18,937 nt of DNA from an uncultured Nitrosopumilaceae archaeon (GTDB lineage Archaea; Thermoproteota; Nitrososphaeria; Nitrososphaerales; Nitrosopumilaceae), in contig CALFHG010000011.1 in the NCBI GenBank assembly GCA_937875805.1, forward strand, positions 1 through 18,937, read 5' to 3'. Made by a program: the position numbers and the translations under genes. Numbering within the stretch: the stretch's first letter is position 1; each line of letters starts with the position of its first letter. This document shows positions 13,610 through 18,937 of the stretch, piece by piece. The notes below the pieces were generated by a model. That model was not told where the DNA came from and ran no database searches. It was given only the letters and a program-made list of their open reading frames with translations.

Positions 13610-16600
13610 TTACGAATAGTCTGTAAGTAAAGATTGATCTCCTTTACTTTTTCCAAATACTAATTCAATTTCATCTGACAAAGCATGAATTCTTCCTCTT
13701 TGATATTCTCCAACATCGTATTTCTCAACTAACCTTTTTGCAAGTTTCAGATATTTTTCTACAGAACCTCTTGTAATTGTGGCGATTAATTTATGCCCAC
13801 AAGTACAAGTTTGGATAAGCGGCATTCGTCGATATGATGCACCACAAGCTGTACATCTGAAACTTTGTCTTGCATAAGCCCTAAGATTTCCCATCAAGTC
13901 TGGAACCAAATGCGTTGAAATTACATTTGAAACAAGTTCTGAAGGATTTACAACGTCAATTAATTCGGCATTTCTAACTTGCATATCAAATTTGTCAAGC
14001 ATAGAACCAAGTGTGGAATATGCGCTTCTCGATTTTGAGGTGGTAAGAGATGAAGTTGAATGTGTAAAATGGTAGTCATAAAATTGTCTTTCAGTATCAA
14101 GACGTGATTTAATAATTTCTATAGATGATACATCTGATGCTTTAATTTGGTTGAATGTAGATTCAAAGAATTCCAGAGGAAGGATTTTTGTAACTTCAAG
14201 GTTATGTGCCTGAGGTTGTGATTCATGTGGTAAAACATGAGGCTGAATCAATAATGGTGCATCCATTAATCCACCAATTCTATCAGAAAGAAATTGTCTA
14301 GAGAAATTTAGAAGACTATCCATTAGAAGCATTACTGAATCAGCATCCCCATCAGCATCTCTTCTTTTAGCAGAATGCCAATTTGGAGTTGCAAAACAAA
14401 CATGTGTTTCAGTATATCCTATGATTCGTCCTACTATTCCTACAGATGTGTGAGGAGCTAAACCAATTACCAGATGTCCAATTAATTCTTCAGAATTTTT
14501 TACATTGTAAAATGAAGATTTACCGTAGAATCTCTCTAATAGAACATCAATGTATTTGCATATAGAAACTAAATACTTGCCACTTTCATATGGGATGAGA
14601 ACATCTTGCATTCGAAGTTCAACAGTTTGATCTATAGATTCAAGTGTTTTACCATCAATATCATGAGAATATCCAAGAGATTTTAATTTCTCAATGGATG
14701 TTCCAATCCATGATGGTTTGAATTGTGTTAGTGGAGAATTCGTTGCATCAAATCTAACTGTTCCATCTTTGAAAGTTGTTAATCCAAAGTTTTGCCTTAC
14801 AAGTCCTTTTTCAAGAGGTTCAGCAATTTTGTCTTGATTGATTAATACCTTAACTCCTTTGAATGGTTCTTTTGCACGAATTCCCATCTTTTCTTGTGCT
14901 AAAAGCAATCTAGCCTTAAGGGGAAATGGTTGATGAGAATGAGTTGAAGCTTTTCGCTTACATTTTTCACAAAATGGTTCTTTGAGGGTATCTCTACAAT
15001 TAGAACATCTGAAAGTAATTGTGGTCTTTGTACCACAAATGGAGCATTTTATGCCAATTGATGGTTGATTGCACGTAGTACAAAATCTATTGTAAAGATC
15101 AGTGAAAAAGTTCTCAGTTCTGGATGCTTTAAGAAGATCTCGTGTAGGTCCACCCTTCTCACCAATTGGAAATAATGCATGAGTTGGAGGTTTCATTTGT
15201 CTAGGAGCTGCTTTTTCAGGTCTTCCTATTCTGACTCCAATAGTTGTTGAAAATTTATTATTAATTTGAATTCCAGATGACTCTGTCAAAATTTTTGGTA
15301 CAGATAAATCAGTAATTATTGGTTTTTCTTTAAACAATAAATTAAAGAAAATTTTTGCCTCCTGATGTTCTAAGATCAATGTTTCATTTTCAACTTTATG
15401 AGGAGTTCCCAAGTTTTCAAGTATTTTCTTTACTTGAATTGAATATTCAATTGATATTTCATTGGCTTTTTTTGGTTCTAAAAGTTTGAGAAGATCTTCA
15501 GATGAAATTTTATCCCAGAAATACAAATAATGCGGATGAAGTGGGATTTTAAAATCAAGGGAAATTTTTAGAGCTTCATCTATTGTAGGTATTCTATTCA
15601 AAAATTGATTTAGATATTGATTATTTGGTTCATGTTTTTGAATTTTTTGTTTTAATTCCTCTATCCAGAATTCTTCAACATAAGCTGAAGGAATTAGTTG
15701 AGCATTATTTTCAAGAAAATCTCCAAATGAAATTAAAATATCTCCAAGATGTAGAATTTTTTCTATTTCGTTTTTAATTTCTAATCCATGTTTAACATCT
15801 CTAATTTTTACAACACTCCCATCATTGAGACGAACTGTTGGAGTATCAATTGAATCAACAAAGGCCACAGTTGCTCCTTTTCCAGGAACATCTATTTTGA
15901 TTTGAGTTCCTACAGCTACTGTATGATCAAGAATTTCAGCAATAACTGGATGAATTCCTACAGCTGCAAAGCCTGTATTACATGCTCGTCCATATCTTAA
16001 ACGAAATCCACCTAATTTGTTAGGCATGGATAAAACTGATCTGCCTGTGATCACTTCACGCATTCTTTTAGCAGCTGCATCTTCTTGATTATCACCAGTT
16101 TGAACAGCTCCTTTAAGATCATTGAGCCATTCCCATCCATCTAGATTATACAATTCAATTCTTTTGAGGAGTTTTTTTGATCTTCCAATCAGTCCATCAT
16201 TTAAGACACGTAAAGCGCCTCCTCTAACTCGATCAGTCTTGATTCTAACCATAGATTTATGGTTGACTACTTCATATGGATCTGTATCAACACCTGCTAA
16301 TTCTACAGGGAGATTACGAATGACATGTTCAATATCTTCATCTAAAATATGAAATTGAAAACTACTTGCTTCTCTTTCATAAATTCGTAATTCCTCAACA
16401 AATCTACCTGTTTCATCATCAAACGAATTAGCTTGAAATTTTGATAAGCCTGCTATTTTTCTAACATGATCTGCAATTAACAAAGTAACTGCAGACTCCG
16501 TTCCCCCTGCTGAACGCATTGGTCCTGCAATTGAAACAGATAGATATTCAGTACCATCTTTGTTTTTCTTTATTTTTACTTCACTGATTCCTTGCAGTGG

Positions 16601-16987
16601 TGCAATAGTGACTCCTTCTGTAATAATTGCTAAACCTACACGTACTGCAAGATCTAACTTGTCTTCTAAAGTAGCATCTGGAAGACAGTATTTGCCCAAA
16701 GCAATCTCTTTTGCTAAAATTAATGCAGAAAGTTCTTTTCCATTAATTTTTAAAATTTCTCTCAAGGGATCTGCAATATCAATTTCGTGCATTTTTGCAA
16801 CTCTGTCTGCTAAATCAAATGCGATTTTAGGCTCAATAATACCTGAAGAGTCTGCTAAAGTAGATTTTGCTGATGCTGCATGTTCAAATATTCGATATGT
16901 CTCATCTGAAAGACCAGTATAGTAATCCAGATAGTAATCTGGCATTTTGATATCACTAATTCGAGAAATTGCATCATTTTCAGACAT
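13610..16987 (-). CDS. polC: DNA polymerase D large catalytic subunit DP2
   Basis: Catalytic subunit of the archaeal family D replicative polymerase, which works with the DP1 proofreading subunit, PCNA and GINS/MCM. The protein has 1125 aa. The signature catalytic motif is DADGDADS (877-884), in which D879 and D881 match the two essential aspartates of the Pyrococcus enzyme. A central zinc-ribbon region with repeated CxxC pairs spans about 636-676, and a C-terminal CxxC pair region, about 1041-1066, probably contacts DP1 or PCNA. The two-barrel core is uninterrupted, with no intein, unlike some euryarchaeal homologues. The ATG start lies 13 nt after the stop of the GGGP synthase gene, so both are probably one transcript. 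DP1 is not in the window. The stop is two bases from the convergent glyA stop. Confidence 0.96.
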   Translation of the reverse strand: MSENDAISRISDIKMPDYYLDYYTGLSDETYRIFEHAASAKSTLADSSGIIEPKIAFDLADRVAKMHEIDIADPLREILKINGKELSALILAKEIALGKYCLPDATLEDKLDLAVRVGLAIITEGVTIAPLQGISEVKIKKNKDGTEYLSVSIAGPMRSAGGTESAVTLLIADHVRKIAGLSKFQANSFDDETGRFVEELRIYEREASSFQFHILDEDIEHVIRNLPVELAGVDTDPYEVVNHKSMVRIKTDRVRGGALRVLNDGLIGRSKKLLKRIELYNLDGWEWLNDLKGAVQTGDNQEDAAAKRMREVITGRSVLSMPNKLGGFRLRYGRACNTGFAAVGIHPVIAEILDHTVAVGTQIKIDVPGKGATVAFVDSIDTPTVRLNDGSVVKIRDVKHGLEIKNEIEKILHLGDILISFGDFLENNAQLIPSAYVEEFWIEELKQKIQKHEPNNQYLNQFLNRIPTIDEALKISLDFKIPLHPHYLYFWDKISSEDLLKLLEPKKANEISIEYSIQVKKILENLGTPHKVENETLILEHQEAKIFFNLLFKEKPIITDLSVPKILTESSGIQINNKFSTTIGVRIGRPEKAAPRQMKPPTHALFPIGEKGGPTRDLLKASRTENFFTDLYNRFCTTCNQPSIGIKCSICGTKTTITFRCSNCRDTLKEPFCEKCKRKASTHSHQPFPLKARLLLAQEKMGIRAKEPFKGVKVLINQDKIAEPLEKGLVRQNFGLTTFKDGTVRFDATNSPLTQFKPSWIGTSIEKLKSLGYSHDIDGKTLESIDQTVELRMQDVLIPYESGKYLVSICKYIDVLLERFYGKSSFYNVKNSEELIGHLVIGLAPHTSVGIVGRIIGYTETHVCFATPNWHSAKRRDADGDADSVMLLMDSLLNFSRQFLSDRIGGLMDAPLLIQPHVLPHESQPQAHNLEVTKILPLEFFESTFNQIKASDVSSIEIIKSRLDTERQFYDYHFTHSTSSLTTSKSRSAYSTLGSMLDKFDMQVRNAELIDVVNPSELVSNVISTHLVPDLMGNLRAYARQSFRCTACGASYRRMPLIQTCTCGHKLIATITRGSVEKYLKLAKRLVEKYDVGEYQRGRIHALSDEIELVFGKSKGDQSLLTDYS

Positions 16988-17000
16988 GATACGTCCTGTA

Positions 17001-17753
17001 CTACTTGCTTCTTTGAATTGCTTTTGCTATTTCTTCAAGTTTTTTGATACTTCCACCTTTTTCAAGAAAAGTTCCAATAACTAATGCATCTGCTCCAGCT
17101 TTAGCCAAACTTTGAGCAGTTTTTACATCTTTGATGCCTCCACCTACTATCAAAAATCCATTAAAGGCATGTCTAACAGTTTTTACCATTTCAGGAGTAA
17201 CATTGGTTTTTGCACCAGAACCTGCCTCTAAGTAAACAAATCTCATACCAAGAAATTGGGCAGCTAGAGCGTAGGCTGCAGCAATTTTTGGTTTTTCAAA
17301 TGGAATTCCTCTTGCTGAACCAACAAACCAAGCTGATGTTCCATCTCCTATTACCAAATAAGCAGTTGGAAGTGGTTCTAATCCAAATTTTAAGACACTT
17401 GGAGCACCCAAAGCCTGTGCTTGGGTGATAAAATATGGATTTTCAGAATTCATTAATGAACTAAACAATATTGCGTCTGCATCAGGCACAACACCTGTAA
17501 CATTACCTGGAAATAGAATAATTGGAATTTTTAGACCTTTTTTAATACCTTTTACAACTTGTGACATCTCAATTTGATCAGTTGCTGATGAACCTCCAAC
17601 TAGAATTGCTGAGGCTCCAATTTTTTCAACATCTTTTGCAAGTTTGCTTGATGCCTCTAAATTGGATACTTCTGAATCAATTAACACGAATAGTAATGTA
17701 TTTTTCTTTTTTAATTCTGATTTTAAGAATAATTCAACTTTATTTCCAGCCAT
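17001..17753 (-). CDS. Geranylgeranylglyceryl phosphate synthase
   Basis: Makes the first ether bond of archaeal membrane lipids, joining geranylgeranyl diphosphate to sn-glycerol-1-phosphate. The 250-aa TIM-barrel protein shows LIDSE (24-28, Asp26 as the magnesium/phosphate-site residue, with Ser where many homologues have Pro), VGGSS (52-56), ILFPGN (79-84), YLEAGSG (174-180), IVGGGI (202-207) and VIGTFLE (225-231), the glycerol-phosphate-binding set of the PcrB/GGGPS family. The ATG start at 17753 fits the TATA box at 17775-17782 (about 25 nt). It is the first gene of a two-gene transcript with polC. Bacterial PcrB (heptaprenyl) is the only serious alternative and is unlikely in this context. 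Confidence 0.93.
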   Translation of the reverse strand: MAGNKVELFLKSELKKKNTLLFVLIDSEVSNLEASSKLAKDVEKIGASAILVGGSSATDQIEMSQVVKGIKKGLKIPIILFPGNVTGVVPDADAILFSSLMNSENPYFITQAQALGAPSVLKFGLEPLPTAYLVIGDGTSAWFVGSARGIPFEKPKIAAAYALAAQFLGMRFVYLEAGSGAKTNVTPEMVKTVRHAFNGFLIVGGGIKDVKTAQSLAKAGADALVIGTFLEKGGSIKKLEEIAKAIQRSK

Positions 17754-17774
17754 AGAAGTGGTTCGTACATGTCT

Positions 17775-17782
17775 CTTTAAAG
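17775..17782. promoter_or_regulatory. Palindromic TATA box between GGGP synthase and the small HTH gene
   Basis: CTTTAAAG is its own reverse complement and is the only TATA-like element in this 64-nt gap. It lies about 25 nt before the GGGP synthase ATG (leaderless geometry) and about 40 nt before the ATG at 17818, which would give the small HTH gene a leader of roughly 13-15 nt. Confidence 0.5.
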
Positions 17783-17817
17783 TTTAATTGGAATGCTGTA
17801 TACAGATTTGTATAGCT

Positions 17818-18180
17818 ATGGACAAGTTAGAACAATCTAATTTTAACAATATTATCCGTAAAATTATCAAAAAATCACTGTTTACAGAGCGACAAGTTGA
17901 AATTATTCTAAATCAGAAAGATCTTCTTAAATCCGATTTTTCTATAAGTAAAGGTGCGTATTACAGGCAAGTTGGGCAATCTAGAGACAAATTAATTGGA
18001 TTGTTCTACTCTATCATACTTTTTCGTGGTTTAGGCATACTTTTGCCTGATGATATAGATGTGATATCAAAGCTTTCTGAACAGATTAGTGTGATTAATG
18101 ATAGTGATATTTTTCCTGAAAGAGAAGATGAAGTGATTAGTGTGATAGATAGGCTCATTCGTCAGGCATGTAATATGTGA
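17818..18180 (+). CDS. Small helical protein, putative HTH DNA-binding regulator
   Basis: A 120-aa protein from the ATG at 17818 (a TTG at 17788 would add ten residues, but those are cysteine-rich and unlike the rest, so ATG is preferred). The sequence appears all-helical. Residues about 21-60 read like a helix-turn-helix: a helix with FTERQVEIILNQ, a turn, then a basic helix with SKGAYYRQVGQSRDK. A hydrophobic helix with LIGLFYSIILFRGLGILL follows (59-76); it could be a dimer core or one weak membrane segment. The C-terminal helix is acidic then basic. I do not know a named family. The last 120 nt use GTG for every Val and carry five GTGAT pentamers, continuing into the downstream gap. The stop codon overlaps the GTGAT at 18177. 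Confidence 0.7.
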   Translation: MDKLEQSNFNNIIRKIIKKSLFTERQVEIILNQKDLLKSDFSISKGAYYRQVGQSRDKLIGLFYSIILFRGLGILLPDDIDVISKLSEQISVINDSDIFPEREDEVISVIDRLIRQACNM

Positions 18181-18235
18181 TGTATGTGATTACCTAAGAA
18201 TATATCAAATGAAATTGTATGTGATAATATGTGTG
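18133..18235 (+). repeat. Paired GTGAT motifs with 44-nt spacing
   Basis: GTGAT starts at 18133 and 18142, again at 18177 and 18186, and again at 18221, with an imperfect GTGTG at 18231. Two pairs have the same 9-nt internal spacing, and the pairs recur every 44 nt. Longer direct repeats are TGTATGTGAT at 18181 and 18216, and TAATATGTG at 18171 and 18225. The array crosses the stop codon into the non-coding gap, which suggests binding sites rather than a protein repeat. Confidence 0.55.
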
Positions 18236-18271
18236 AGATTGTTAATCTAAAGTGTGAAATAATATTGTTCA

Positions 18272-18286
18272 ATCACGATATATCAC
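18272..18286 (+). promoter_or_regulatory. Promoter of the membrane-tethered wHTH gene with flanking ATCAC boxes
   Basis: The AT-rich palindrome GATATATC (18277-18284) is centred about 27 nt before the ATG at 18308 and is the likely TATA box. ATCAC, the reverse complement of the upstream GTGAT motif, occurs at 18272-18276 and 18282-18286, exactly 10 nt apart on one DNA face and overlapping the TATA element. A protein bound there would block TBP, so this looks like an operator. Confidence 0.45.
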
Positions 18287-18307
18287 GTTATAGGCATAAA
18301 AGTTGTG

Positions 18308-18910
18308 ATGTTAGTAGAAATTCCTGAACCTGAAGTGATTTTAGGTGTGATTTTAGCATTTATTGTTGGCATTATAGGTTTGTATGCCTATTTTAAATTA
18401 CGTCCATTTGTAAAAACTAGAAGTGATGAATTTGATGCTTCACAAGCTGAACGTTTAGAATATTATGAAAGACAGTTAATTGATATGAAAATACGCCTAG
18501 ATTCATTAGAAATTCAAGGAATTGAACAAAAAGTGGTGGATCCTAATCTAGAATTAAAACAATTCTTAGAAAAATTAGCAAAGAATGAAGTTCAAACAAG
18601 ACCAATTGAAGTTGCTAGTAAGGTAAAAATTGTACCTGAAAAAGAAAATTTTACGCCTAGTATTCAAAATATTATACCTACAAATCCAATTGATTATGTG
18701 TTGCATCTAATCACAACCAAAGCTATGACATCACGTGATATCCAAATCACATTAAAGAAAAGTAGGGAGCATACTTCACGCCTAATGAAAAAGATGTTTG
18801 AAGACGGATATGTGCAAAGAAATACTGAATCAAAACCTTATACTTACTCAATTACTGAAAAGGGAATTGCAAAAGTAGAAAAAATAGATGATAATCTCTT
18901 AGTACAGTAA
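18308..18910 (+). CDS. Membrane-tethered winged-helix protein
   Basis: A 200-aa protein from ATG 18308 (a GTG just before it is possible). It starts with an acidic nine-residue stub, then one transmembrane helix at about 10-28, then positive charges (KLRPFVKTR), so by the positive-inside rule the N-terminus is outside and the bulk is cytoplasmic. Residues about 42-72 form a coiled coil; a linker runs to about 120. Residues about 125-192 form a winged helix resembling archaeal MarR/ArsR-like domains: an entry helix with IDYVLHLITT, a recognition helix with SREHTSRLMKKMFEDGYV, and a wing with YTYSITEKG. The design suggests a membrane-anchored transcription regulator. Target genes are unknown; the GTGAT boxes around its promoter suggest autoregulation or control by the upstream HTH protein. 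Confidence 0.78.
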   Translation: MLVEIPEPEVILGVILAFIVGIIGLYAYFKLRPFVKTRSDEFDASQAERLEYYERQLIDMKIRLDSLEIQGIEQKVVDPNLELKQFLEKLAKNEVQTRPIEVASKVKIVPEKENFTPSIQNIIPTNPIDYVLHLITTKAMTSRDIQITLKKSREHTSRLMKKMFEDGYVQRNTESKPYTYSITEKGIAKVEKIDDNLLVQ

Positions 18911-18928
18911 GAGATTTTAGATTTTTTT
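18893..18928 (+). terminator. Hairpin plus U-tract terminator overlapping the stop codon
   Basis: AATCTCTTA (18893-18901) and TAAGAGATT (18908-18916) form a perfect 9-bp stem with a 6-nt loop, followed by a T7 run at 18922-18928. The TAA stop codon of the wHTH gene (18908-18910) begins the 3' arm. This looks like a bacterial intrinsic terminator; archaeal termination needs only the U-tract, so the stem may instead protect the mRNA 3' end. Confidence 0.7.
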
Positions 18929-18937
18929 AGTAGTAAA

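Noticed and set aside
16560..16922. 120-aa plus-strand ORF opposite polC
   Set aside because: It is a shadow of the conserved DP2 coding frame, with no promoter and unconvincing composition.
17788..17817. TTG-initiated N-terminal extension of the small HTH protein
   Set aside because: The extra ten residues are cysteine-rich and the TTG lies just a few bases after the TATA box, upstream of the predicted transcript start.
18033..18784. Recurrent GCCTA/TAGGC pentamers near the two regulator genes
   Set aside because: Seven or so copies were seen, but without consistent spacing, and some lie in common coding contexts; too weak to report as a system.

Overview
The window looks like a chromosomal segment of a mesophilic ammonia-oxidizing archaeon of the Nitrosopumilus/Nitrosarchaeum type (Thaumarchaeota/Nitrososphaerota). 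The evidence is archaeal informational genes (PolD large subunit DP2, a GINS subunit, thermosome, an archaeal-type CCA-adding enzyme), a geranylgeranylglyceryl phosphate synthase for ether lipids, very AT-rich DNA and codon use, TATA boxes about 25-28 nt before many start codons (leaderless transcripts), and several lineage-style hypotheticals. No mobile element, CRISPR array, rRNA or clear sign of recent transfer was seen. It is a dense housekeeping region; no gap between genes exceeds 130 nt.

Layout. 1-2.5 kb: a sirtuin converges on a membrane-anchored coiled-coil protein, followed by a UPF0200/UPF0201 pair on the minus strand. 2.5-5.2 kb: a plus-strand operon thpR-cca-kinase (RNA-end processing plus a COG2112-like kinase), meeting tRNA-Pro(GGG) tail to tail. 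5.3-7.4 kb: a tiny zinc-knuckle protein, then a minus-strand SDR plus FAD-oxidoreductase (SQR-like) pair. 7.5-8.6 kb: an AN1 zinc-finger protein, a 3-TM protein and Gins51. 8.7-10.4 kb: glutamine synthetase and a small membrane protein. 10.5-13.6 kb: thermosome and serine hydroxymethyltransferase, transcribed divergently. 13.6-17.8 kb: a minus-strand GGGP synthase-polC operon. 17.8-18.9 kb: a small putative HTH protein and a membrane-tethered winged-helix protein, ending in a bacterial-looking hairpin terminator.

Themes. All six convergent junctions are within -6 to +2 nt, leaving no private 3' space. Divergent intergenic regions carry single or paired TATA boxes, in two cases apparently shared. 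The most unusual sequence-level signal is a cluster of GTGAT pentamers (12 on the plus strand, 18061-18427, partly in pairs 9 nt apart that recur every 44 nt). It runs through the end of the small HTH gene, the intergenic space and the start of the membrane-tethered regulator, while ATCAC copies flank that gene's TATA box. This is the best candidate here for an undescribed regulatory arrangement. Second is a CCA-adding enzyme in which the residue aligned with the third catalytic carboxylate appears to be Asn, encoded with a kinase whose HGD-type motif reads HGEL.
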